64,000 nucleotides of DNA, taken from contig CAYUSB010000038.1 in the NCBI GenBank assembly GCA_964447205.1, forward strand, positions 1 to 64,000, in the 5' to 3' direction. Positions 40,669-48,114 of the stretch are shown here, one piece after another. The DNA is from JAEUKH01 sp964447205 (GTDB lineage: Bacteria; Myxococcota_A; Polyangia; Polyangiales; Ga0077539). The notes below the pieces were generated by a model. The model was not told the DNA's origin. It did not search any database and saw only the letters and a list, made by a program, of their open reading frames with translations. Position 1 is the first letter of the stretch; each line of letters opens with the position of its first letter. The translations under genes were made by a program, and so were the position numbers.

Positions 40669-41442
40669 ATGGGCAAGCCCTCCCTCGACCTGATCACCAT
40701 CCCCTTCAGCCACTACTGCGACAAGGCCCGCTGGGCCCTGGAGCGTTCGGGCCTGGCCTTCACCGAGCGGGCGTATCTGCCGATGTTTCACTGGGCCCCG
40801 GGGTTTCTCGGGGGCGGGGGGCGCACGGTGCCGATCCTGCGTACGCCCGACGGGGTGTTCTCGGACAGCACCGACATCCTGCACTACGTCGACGGGCGCA
40901 TCCCCGAAGCGCGCCGCCTCTTCCCCGCGACAGACCCCGCCGTGCGCCTCCAGGTCGACCGCTGGGAAGAACGCCTCGACGCCCACTTCGGCCCGGCCGC
41001 CCGTCGCTGGGCCTACGACCTCCTGTTGCCCAACCGGGCGTGGACCACGGAGGTGTTGGCCCGCACGGTCTCCCCCGCCCAGGGAGCCGCCCTGCGGGTG
41101 GTCTACCCCGCCGCGGTGGCCCTGCTGCGCAAGGGGCTGAAGATCACGCCCGCGGGAGTGGCCCGCTCCGAGGCGAAGCTGCGGGAGATCTTCGACGCGG
41201 TGGCCGAGACCCTGTCCGACGGGCGTCCCTACCTGACCGGCGACCGCTTCACCGCCGCCGACCTCACCTTCGCCGCCCTCGCGGCCCCGCTGGTGTTTCC
41301 GGAGGGGTACGCGCGATTCCTGGCGGACTTCGAGGCCCTGCCGCCCGCGGCTGCGGAGAGGCTCCGGCCCTGGCGCGAGGCCCCGGCGGGGGAGTTCGCC
41401 CGCAGGGTCTTCCGCGACCACCGCGACGAGCGGCCCGCGTAA
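40669..41442 (+). CDS. Glutathione S-transferase-family protein
   Basis: A 257-residue protein. The N-terminal thioredoxin-like domain (about 5-80) has ITIPFSHYCDKARWALERSG, where SHYC-x-KA marks the thiol site, the cis-Pro segment RTVPILRTPDGVFSDSTDIL and the typical glutathione-binding S-D. The C-terminal helical domain has GDRFTAADLTFAALAAPLV, the N-capping/hydrophobic-staple region of GSTs. Length is slightly above the usual 220. It probably conjugates or reduces an electrophile; no specific substrate can be named. Confidence 0.88.
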   Translation: MGKPSLDLITIPFSHYCDKARWALERSGLAFTERAYLPMFHWAPGFLGGGGRTVPILRTPDGVFSDSTDILHYVDGRIPEARRLFPATDPAVRLQVDRWEERLDAHFGPAARRWAYDLLLPNRAWTTEVLARTVSPAQGAALRVVYPAAVALLRKGLKITPAGVARSEAKLREIFDAVAETLSDGRPYLTGDRFTAADLTFAALAAPLVFPEGYARFLADFEALPPAAAERLRPWREAPAGEFARRVFRDHRDERPA

Positions 41443-41517
41443 GGGGAGGGGTACGGGTCACGGGGCCGACACAGAGCTTGCTGGTGTTGTCCGCCCGTGG
41501 CCCTGCGGTGGGTGCTG

Positions 41518-41994
41518 CTACGGCCCGCTCCCTGAAGCCAGCGTCGAGCTTGGGTCGATGTAGGACACGGTGAGAAGGCCCGGGTCGGGCGGGCTCGCAT
41601 GGAGGTGGTCGAAGTCCTTGTCCGTCGTGAGCAGGGTTGCCCCAGAAGCCATCGCACAGGCCGCGATCCAGAGGTCGTTCTTGCCCATGTTTCGTGCGCC
41701 GTCAGGGTGCAGTTGGGAGTAGATATCGATCTCGACGTACGCGTCGATCACCTCCGTGATGTTGACGTCGACCGTGACCAGGGCATCGAGCGCACGCTGC
41801 AACGCCGCGCACTTGTCGTCGCCCCAGTTGTTGCGACGTGCCAGAACACGCACCTCGCCGTGCGTGACGACGCTGATCGTAGGGCGGCGCTTCGCCTTGC
41901 GCAGACCGTAGGTGACGTCGATGTACTGCCCCAACGGCCCTCCGCGCACGAGGGCGAGGACGACGTTCGTGTCGAGCAGGTACAGCACGCTCAT
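41518..41994 (-). CDS. PIN-domain ribonuclease (VapC-like toxin)
   Basis: A 158-residue PIN-domain protein. The conserved acidic residues are present: Asp in YLLDTNVVLALV, Glu in THGEVRVLARR, Asp in GKNDLWIAACAMASG and Asp in LLTTDKDFDHL. VapC toxins cut tRNA or rRNA. The start at 41994 overlaps the stop of the 314-residue upstream gene as ATGA, so the two are translated together. The usual small VapB antitoxin is absent; the upstream protein would have to fill that role, if this is a toxin at all. Confidence 0.85.
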   Translation of the reverse strand: MSVLYLLDTNVVLALVRGGPLGQYIDVTYGLRKAKRRPTISVVTHGEVRVLARRNNWGDDKCAALQRALDALVTVDVNITEVIDAYVEIDIYSQLHPDGARNMGKNDLWIAACAMASGATLLTTDKDFDHLHASPPDPGLLTVSYIDPSSTLASGSGP

Positions 41995-42935
41995 CCGAGC
42001 GCCCCGAGCGCCTTGAGCAGCTCGGCGTCCGTCTCCTCGCCCGGCCACACCCCAAAGAACGCCGAGACGCCAGCCCCGTCGCTCGGGCCCGTGGGTTCGA
42101 GAACCACCTTCTGCCTTCGCGGGACGGGCGCCTTCTGGAAGACCCGGTCCTCGGGCCGAGCCACGTCGAGGTCCTCGACATCGAGCAACAGCAGACGCCC
42201 GGACGGCCGGTAGCGGGCCATCCCAGAGACGACCACCTCCATGCCCAGGAGCGAACGAAGGGCTTCGAGGTTGTGCGCCTCCATACGCCCCGGCACCCGC
42301 GTCCCATCCTTGAGTGTGAGCACGATGTCCGCGCGAGAGGCCGACACGGTGTCGAGGGTGCCCGCGACGCGCGCCGCCTGGGACCTCGGGGTCTCATCCC
42401 GCAGGAGCTCGATGTGTGGGGCGTGGTTCGAGGAGATCACGAGGGGCGAGGACCGTCCGCGGAGCCCGTCCAGGCGAAGCCCGTCGAAGCCGCCGCCAGA
42501 GACCCGAGCGAACCTCGCGCAGCTGTCGAGAAGCGCGCGGTCGGCGACGACGTCGTCGGCATCGCCCTCGAGGAGAGTGGCCAGGAGCTGGCCGAAGATG
42601 TCGATCGGGGTCTGCTCGCCGAAGCGGTCGTCCACCTCACCGAAGATTGCCCGCTGCGCGCCGACGCCGAAGCGTGTCGGGTCGACCTCCCGCAGGGTGT
42701 GGGCCTCCAGCGCGATGACAGCCGAGCCCGCCGAGAGCCCGGTGACCTCGAAGTCGCACGCGGCGTCGAGCCAGACCGGTCGCGGCCCCTTGCGGGTGCT
42801 CTCCCCCTCGACCGCGAACCGCGTCGCGAGGCGCGCGCCATCGAGCAGGGCCCCGACCGCCTCATGCAGGACCGTGGCGGAGATCCGCAGCGCGTCCGAG
42901 AGGCCCCCCAGCAGGGTCAGCGTGTGCTTGTTCAT
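41991..42935 (-). CDS. Hypothetical 314-residue partner of the VapC-like nuclease
   Basis: An unrecognised soluble protein. Residues 1-130 are helical and acidic (LLGGLSDALRISATVLHEAV, then LSAGSAVIALEAHTL). The C-terminal third is beta-rich (ADIVLTLKDGTRVPGRMEAH, then VVVSGMARYRPSGRLLLLDV), resembling a small barrel, and the end carries GVWPGEETDAELLKALGALG. It is much larger than known VapB, Phd or RHH antitoxins and has no visible DNA-binding motif. The ATG at 42935 precedes MNKHTLTLLGG. The 4-nt overlap with the PIN gene is strong evidence of a functional pair. Confidence 0.65.
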   Translation of the reverse strand: MNKHTLTLLGGLSDALRISATVLHEAVGALLDGARLATRFAVEGESTRKGPRPVWLDAACDFEVTGLSAGSAVIALEAHTLREVDPTRFGVGAQRAIFGEVDDRFGEQTPIDIFGQLLATLLEGDADDVVADRALLDSCARFARVSGGGFDGLRLDGLRGRSSPLVISSNHAPHIELLRDETPRSQAARVAGTLDTVSASRADIVLTLKDGTRVPGRMEAHNLEALRSLLGMEVVVSGMARYRPSGRLLLLDVEDLDVARPEDRVFQKAPVPRRQKVVLEPTGPSDGAGVSAFFGVWPGEETDAELLKALGALG

Positions 42936-43242
42936 GTCGGCTTCCTCGGTGTGGGGGGAACGGGCTCGACACTCCCGCGCGACGGACGAGGAGGGTGCCA
43001 CGGCGAGGTGCGGAGGTCACGCTCCACCGCGCGGAGAGGGACCGACGACGCCGGGGCTCCGCCTTGCGTGCCCGGCGCGGGTTGGGCGGGAGCAATCGTC
43101 GTCGCTCGAGGTGCATCGACGGTGAGGGCGTTGGACGGGGCCCCGCCGAGACGGCACCACGCCCTGAAAGTACCACCCCAGGAGCCTACGGGTACTCGGC
43201 GCTGAAACAGTGCAGCTTCTCGAGCGGCTCGCGCTTGCCGGT
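42936..43242. other. Intergenic region at the edge of the low-GC island
   Basis: About 307 bp between two minus-strand genes. GC content falls towards 43200. It should contain the promoter of the 314-residue/PIN operon. No RNA gene, repeat or protein family was recognised. Confidence 0.5.
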
Positions 43243-43443
43243 TTAGTACTGCTGAGGCTTTGAAGTCAGGTGGTAGCTATGGCAGGTGTCGCAGTAATAG
43301 ACCCGCAAGACGAGTCCATAGTTCATGGACATCTGGTGTTCTGCGACCTGCTCGGCCTCGATCTTCGTCCTATACTGCTGCTTGCGAGAACAATCTGCAT
43401 AGTAGCGCACAGCTCTAACTCCTTGGCGTGAGTCAATACCCAT
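43243..43443 (-). CDS. Small putative zinc-binding protein
   Basis: A 66-residue protein with a Cys near the start (RYYADCSRKQQYRTKIEAEQ) and a C-terminal YYCDTCHSYHLT, giving a C...K...A...C-x-x-C-x(3)-H pattern that could bind one zinc ion. Such tiny proteins are frequent in phages and mobile islands, where they are uncharacterised. The ATG at 43443 gives a compact protein; the frame stays open for another 33 residues upstream. Its DNA is lower in GC than that of the neighbours. Confidence 0.6.
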   Translation of the reverse strand: MGIDSRQGVRAVRYYADCSRKQQYRTKIEAEQVAEHQMSMNYGLVLRVYYCDTCHSYHLTSKPQQY

Positions 43444-43569
43444 GGGCAGATACGGCACACGCCGTTGCCGTTCCTTCTGTCGAAGGTGCCCAGATGCGTT
43501 TGACCGCGGGTGGTCGCGATCTTCTCGGAATGAATCTGTCACCGCGGAAGGCCCGGCGGAAGGGGCATG

Positions 43570-45639
43570 TCAGGGCAATCCGAGATCGTTCCGGATGCGC
43601 TCCAACCAGCGGTCTCGGAGTGCTGCGGTACCAAGATGTTCACAGCGCGGATCCACGTCCTCGGCCACCCGTGTCGATCCCTTGCCGCCGAGGCGCCGCC
43701 ACAGGGAAAGCATGGCATAGACCTCGCCATCACTCGGAGTTCGCGTCGCATGCTCGATCAGAGTTTCCAAGAGAGACTGGACACGCGAGGACCCAAGCAC
43801 CGGTCGTCCCAACGCCGAGAGCAATCGGTCACGTCGGATCTGATAAGGAAACGAAATCACAACCATATCGACGGTCTCCGAATCAATCTGGCAAGGGGAA
43901 ATCCAACGAACCGCGGAGCCGAAGAGTCGGTCGGCGCTAGCGAGCATGCTGTCCACGGACTTCCCAAACGTGTCTTCCAATATCTGGGGAGACAACGTGC
44001 CGCCATCCACACTGTCCTGAGCGAGTATTGCGAGCCTACTTCGCAGTGCAGGGTAGAGACCGTCCAAAATCCAGTGAGCGAGTTCCCCTAAGAAGGTTGC
44101 GAGGTCCGCGCGCTCCTGCGCGTCTGGTTCGTAGCTGGTCATGTCGAGGGTTCCGACCGCCGCAATTGCACCGTGCATATCTCCAGCCGTTGCAAGCCGC
44201 CGAGCACGAGCCAGGGCAAACTTCGGAATACCGTGCACCATTTCGTCGGGCATGTCCTTCTCACCCCGGCGATTGAGTACAGCGTAGGGCCATTCCGACT
44301 TAGCCTGGGCCATTGCCACCGCGTACTGTGCGGCAGTTATACCGAAAATGTCCCCCGACAGGGTTTGAGTGGCTGCCTCCGAGCGCGCCTCTTGCTCGGG
44401 ATCGGCGTGCTTCATGAAGCAATTTCCTTCCGCGAGCAGGTATTGTGCTGCGCTGCGCGCTTCACCAGTGACTGCCACAGTCTCCTCCGACCCGTCCAGA
44501 AGCGGCCTCCGAACGGGTCCTCCTCGTTCAACCTCGCGAAGTACGAATCGCATCATCCACTCACTGCTGAGCAGGAGCCGAGCTTCGGCGCCAGCGAAGG
44601 CCAGGCCTTGAGCAAGATCAAGGTGTGTGTGGGCCGCTGCGACGAGCCGAGGATGCGGAAGAAGCACCGAGAGCAGGAGCAGTGCCCGTTCGTCCTTCAC
44701 GGATGGCGACGACGCCCCCGTCGGTTGGGTTGCCACGCCTCGAAGCCACGACCCGACCGTGTCGCCGGTTGCTGGGATGTCGGCCATCCGCACGATGTTC
44801 GCCAGGAGTTCCGAGAGTCCCGACGCTGGGACTTCAGCGAGAGACTCGGACCGAAGCTCTGCGATCCGGGGAAGGGCCAGTCGGTCCACTGACAACAATC
44901 CAAGTCCCGTGGACATTGCGACATGACGGACCGCTTGACGCCACGAGTCGACCGTCTCCTGGCCAACCCATCCTTCCATGTCCTTTCGCAATACCATGGC
45001 TGCCCGTGCCCATCGCAGCGGCACATCGGCGCCGAGACCAATACATTTGACGATCTCCGCAATGTTACTTGGGCCCGGCACGTTGCCATCGTCCCATCGC
45101 CTAATGGTTTTCCGATCGACCCCAGTAATCTTCCCTCGTTCCTTGGCCCCCCCCATCCACGTCTTCCACTCCGGGCGAAGTCTGGTCAGAACAAGCCCTA
45201 AGACCTTGCGGAACACACCGGGAGCGAGTGGATCACACAGCCATTCCCATTCCGCGACAGGCTTTCCAGTCACCTTGCAAGCCAGGGTCATGGCCGCACC
45301 CAGGCGGACCCCGAGTCGTGACACGGCCAGACGCATCACAGGGAGCAGGCGATCACCGACATCAAGAGGCGGCGCCTGCATCGTGCTGACGAACCCATCC
45401 CACTCGCGCAGCAGACTTTCAAGCACCGCGGGCGCGGATGGACCGAGATTCAACAGACCACAGACCTCCGTGAGCAGGGCTTTCCAACTGTGGCGGATCA
45501 GGCGCCCTCGGCGGGCGCTCTTCAAGGTGCCGGACGAAATCTTAACTGGACTCATCCGCTGGTGTTCGTACCCCATTGCTTGAATGAGCCAGGCGAGGAC
45601 CTGTTGCGCCAACGGCAGGGGGGGAGTGCTCGAGTCCAT
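43570..45639 (-). CDS. Large unknown protein with internal helix-turn-helix, low-GC island
   Basis: A 689-residue soluble protein matching nothing I recognise. It is mostly helical. Around residues 165-195, KERGKITGVDRKTIRRWDDG reads like the recognition part of an XRE/Lambda-repressor-type helix-turn-helix. The second half contains repeated helix pairs (ARARRLATAGDMHGAIAAVG, ELAHWILDGLYPALRSRLA) similar to TPR-like solenoids. GC and third-position bias are clearly lower than in the flanking genes, a sign of recent transfer. A regulator or a defence-type scaffold are both possible; no enzymatic motif is visible. Confidence 0.6.
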   Translation of the reverse strand: MDSSTPPLPLAQQVLAWLIQAMGYEHQRMSPVKISSGTLKSARRGRLIRHSWKALLTEVCGLLNLGPSAPAVLESLLREWDGFVSTMQAPPLDVGDRLLPVMRLAVSRLGVRLGAAMTLACKVTGKPVAEWEWLCDPLAPGVFRKVLGLVLTRLRPEWKTWMGGAKERGKITGVDRKTIRRWDDGNVPGPSNIAEIVKCIGLGADVPLRWARAAMVLRKDMEGWVGQETVDSWRQAVRHVAMSTGLGLLSVDRLALPRIAELRSESLAEVPASGLSELLANIVRMADIPATGDTVGSWLRGVATQPTGASSPSVKDERALLLLSVLLPHPRLVAAAHTHLDLAQGLAFAGAEARLLLSSEWMMRFVLREVERGGPVRRPLLDGSEETVAVTGEARSAAQYLLAEGNCFMKHADPEQEARSEAATQTLSGDIFGITAAQYAVAMAQAKSEWPYAVLNRRGEKDMPDEMVHGIPKFALARARRLATAGDMHGAIAAVGTLDMTSYEPDAQERADLATFLGELAHWILDGLYPALRSRLAILAQDSVDGGTLSPQILEDTFGKSVDSMLASADRLFGSAVRWISPCQIDSETVDMVVISFPYQIRRDRLLSALGRPVLGSSRVQSLLETLIEHATRTPSDGEVYAMLSLWRRLGGKGSTRVAEDVDPRCEHLGTAALRDRWLERIRNDLGLP

Positions 45640-45854
45640 GCGGTGAGCCTACTTCGTCGGTGGGCTGTCCGTGAGGGGCATTTTGGGGCAAACGGGCGCT
45701 CCCCGCCTTACGGCCAGACGAGCCCTGAGTCCTGACCTGTCGTCTTGTCAGTGCAGGCCTGTCCAGGTGCCCACGCAGGCCCACCATGCCCCCAGGCCAG
45801 GAACCCGAAGACCTCGGCCGTGCAGTGGGCAGATGCCTGCGCGGGTGCTTCGAA

Positions 45855-46571
45855 ATGTCAAGGCTGATGTCCACGACCCCAGCCCAGACACTTCCGGACC
45901 TGAGACCTGAGGCCTTAGGATACCTGGACTGGCACTCGTCACCACAAACACGCGAGTCGCTATGTTACCTCCTCGGAGAAGTAACGACTTTTTGTTGCTC
46001 CCGTCAACCTCTCTCGACGCATGCGGAGCTGTTGTGGTGTCATTGCAATCGGTTGCTGATGGAGATACGGCACGACAGAGACAAGGACTCTTGGTGCACG
46101 ACGAGGGAGGAACGATGGACGACCCGAAGGACCCTGGGGCGGCTGGTCTACCGCGACACGGCCCTGTACGCGCGGCTGTTTGATATCATCGAGGGCAGTC
46201 AGATCTGCGGCGCCTTCGACGCCCTGGGTGCCAAGGACAACGGCGAAGATCCCCAGCGCTTCGAGACCGAGGTGCTTCGCGCGCGATTGCAGTGGGTGGA
46301 TCACCTGAGTGAGGTGTCGACGGGCCTGCGGTTCCTCGCCGACCGCCTCGACGACGAGGCCCTGCACGTGGGGGCGGAGACGGCCCTGCCGGCCCTGCTC
46401 GCCCTGGAGTTGGCGCGGGTTCTGGCGAAGAGCAACGCGACCTTCCGCGGGGCCATCGCCCCGGTGCTCGATGAGTTGAGCGCGATGACCCTGGCGGCCC
46501 GCAATGCCCTCGCCGCGGCCCGGGAGAACAACACGAAGGCTCCGGCCGAGCCCAAGCCGACCGAGGGGTGA
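45855..46571 (+). CDS. Unknown protein of the low-GC island
   Basis: A 238-residue protein I do not recognise. The first half contains several Cys and Trp (FCCSRQPLS, LLWCHCNRLL, DSWCTTREERWTTRR); the second half is an acidic, helical region (RFETEVLRARLQWVDHL, ETALPALLALELARVLAK) that could be a coiled coil. The start is uncertain: 45855 and 45867 are both ATG, the latter better placed behind AAGG, and the frame is open from 45786. It is divergent from the 689-residue gene and shares the island's atypical composition in its 5' half. Confidence 0.5.
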   Translation: MSRLMSTTPAQTLPDLRPEALGYLDWHSSPQTRESLCYLLGEVTTFCCSRQPLSTHAELLWCHCNRLLMEIRHDRDKDSWCTTREERWTTRRTLGRLVYRDTALYARLFDIIEGSQICGAFDALGAKDNGEDPQRFETEVLRARLQWVDHLSEVSTGLRFLADRLDDEALHVGAETALPALLALELARVLAKSNATFRGAIAPVLDELSAMTLAARNALAAARENNTKAPAEPKPTEG

Positions 46572-46902
46572 CAGAGGCGCCCCGACCCCGTCGCCCCCTC
46601 CCCGCGACGGCTGAAGGTTGACCTCATCTTCTGGCGTCTCCCGGTGCCCTCGTCGGCGAGGCGGACGGGGCGGTAGGGGCGAGGTCGGCACGCTGCAAGG
46701 GGAGTGGTCAACCACACCCACCGCCGACTTCGCCTCGCGGTACCGACGGAGACGGATCCGACATCTGCGGGGCGGTACTGACCCACGCGCCCACGCCCGT
46801 CCAACAACCCCAAACTCAAGCCCCGAAGGGGCGCCCAACCCATAGCCGGAGGGCGCTGGCGCGGACGCGACAAGCCCCCGGCGCGAGCCCCCCACGGATC
46901 TC

Positions 46903-46930
46903 TCGGTCCCTGAGACCCACCAGGGACCGA
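46903..46930. repeat. Palindrome with 10-bp perfect arms
   Basis: TCGGTCCCTG (46903-46912) pairs perfectly with CAGGGACCGA (46921-46930) around an 8-base loop. It lies in a gene-free stretch and could be a terminator for the island gene or a REP-like unit. Confidence 0.6.
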
Positions 46931-46964
46931 TCGCGGCCAGAGCCCAATCTGGGTTGACACAGAA

Positions 46965-46985
46965 GGGCGGGTTTGAAACCCGCCC
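46965..46985. repeat. REP-like palindrome
   Basis: A 21-base near-perfect palindrome, arms GGGCGGGTTT and AAACCCGCCC. This sequence type, which translates as GAGFKPAL in one frame, is common as a dispersed intergenic repeat in many high-GC bacteria. Confidence 0.65.
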
Positions 46986-47103
46986 CTACGCTCGTTGTCG
47001 ATGATCGCCTGGTCACCCCCTCCCCCGCCCCCCATCCGCCGCCATCCGCACGCGAAACGTGACGCCCCGGCCTCCCGGCGATACCCTCCCTCCCGATCAT
47101 CCT

Positions 47104-47982
47104 ATGTGCGAACTCCTCGGGATGGACTGCAACACCCCCACCGACCTGGTGTTCTCCTTCACGGGCTTCGCCCGCCGGGGGGGCTGCACCGGCCCCCACA
47201 GCGACGGCTGGGGCGTGGCCTTCTTCGAGGGCAAGGCCTCCCGCGTCTTCCGCGAGACCGTGTCCTGCGCCGACTCGCCCCTCGCGGCCTTCCTGCGCGG
47301 GCACTCGATCAAGACCCTCCAGTCGATCGCCCACATCCGGCTCAAGACCCGCGGCCGGGTCAGCCTCGCCAACACCCACCCCTTCGTGCGCGAACTCTGG
47401 GGACGCCACTGGGTCTTCGCCCACAACGGCAACCTCAAGGGGGCCCGCGACCTGCCCGTCGGCCGCTTCACCCCCGTGGGCGACACCGACAGCGAACACG
47501 CCTTCTGCCACCTCCTCAACCGGCTCTACAAGCGCTTCCCGGAAGGGGCCACGGGCCGGCCCCTGGCCGAGGCCATCGCCCGCATCGCCGGCGAGCTGGC
47601 CGAGCTCGGGACCTTCAACTTCCTCCTCGGCAACGGCGAACGCCTCTACGCCCGCTGCGACACCCGCCTCTGCTACATCGTGCGGCAGAGCCCCTTCGGC
47701 CGGGCCACCCTGAAGGACGAGGACGTGAGCCTCGACTTCAGCGCCGTCACCTCCCCCAACGACCGCGTGGCCGTCATCGCCACCACCCCCCTCACCGTCG
47801 ACGAGGTCTGGACCCACGGCGAACCCGCCACCCTCTGGGTCTTCCGCAAGGGACGCTGCGAGGTCACCCTGCGCTCGGGCCGGCCCATCGTGCGCCCCAA
47901 GCCCCGGCTGCCGCGCCGTCGTGCCCCGCAGAGCCCCACCGCCCCCGTGCCCACCCCGAGCATCCTGCCCGTAGCCCCGTAG
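47104..47982 (+). CDS. Class II glutamine amidotransferase (YafJ-like)
   Basis: A 292-residue protein starting MCELLGMD; Cys2 becomes the N-terminal nucleophile after Met removal, as in Ntn-type glutaminases. Supporting motifs are HSDGWGVAFFEG, IAHIRLKTRGRVSLANTHPF (Arg and substrate loop), FAHNGNLKG (oxyanion Asn-Gly) and GDTDSEHAFCHLL. It matches the YafJ/GATase_4 group, whose ammonia acceptor is unknown. The C-terminal 40 residues are Pro/Arg-rich and probably disordered. The ATG at 47104 is fixed by the catalytic Cys; the upstream in-frame ATG at 47059 would block the nucleophile. Confidence 0.9.
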   Translation: MCELLGMDCNTPTDLVFSFTGFARRGGCTGPHSDGWGVAFFEGKASRVFRETVSCADSPLAAFLRGHSIKTLQSIAHIRLKTRGRVSLANTHPFVRELWGRHWVFAHNGNLKGARDLPVGRFTPVGDTDSEHAFCHLLNRLYKRFPEGATGRPLAEAIARIAGELAELGTFNFLLGNGERLYARCDTRLCYIVRQSPFGRATLKDEDVSLDFSAVTSPNDRVAVIATTPLTVDEVWTHGEPATLWVFRKGRCEVTLRSGRPIVRPKPRLPRRRAPQSPTAPVPTPSILPVAP

Positions 47983-48114
47983 AGCGCCGACCCGAGGCCG
48001 CGCTGGCGCATTGACCGAAGGGGCCCGCAGCCTATAAAGACCGGAGGGCCGTGTGGGTCAGAGGCGACCCGTGCTCCTCGGGTCGCCCCACGCGGACGCG
48101 AAGGCTCCGAAGAG

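Larger units (their letters stand above)
46572..47103. other. Intergenic region with two palindromic repeats
   Basis: About 530 bp between the island gene and the glutamine amidotransferase gene. No protein family is recognisable in any frame. Its right half holds two strong palindromes (46903-46930 and 46965-46985) of the REP-like kind. It probably marks the right edge of the acquired island and holds the promoter of the gene at 47104. Confidence 0.5.
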
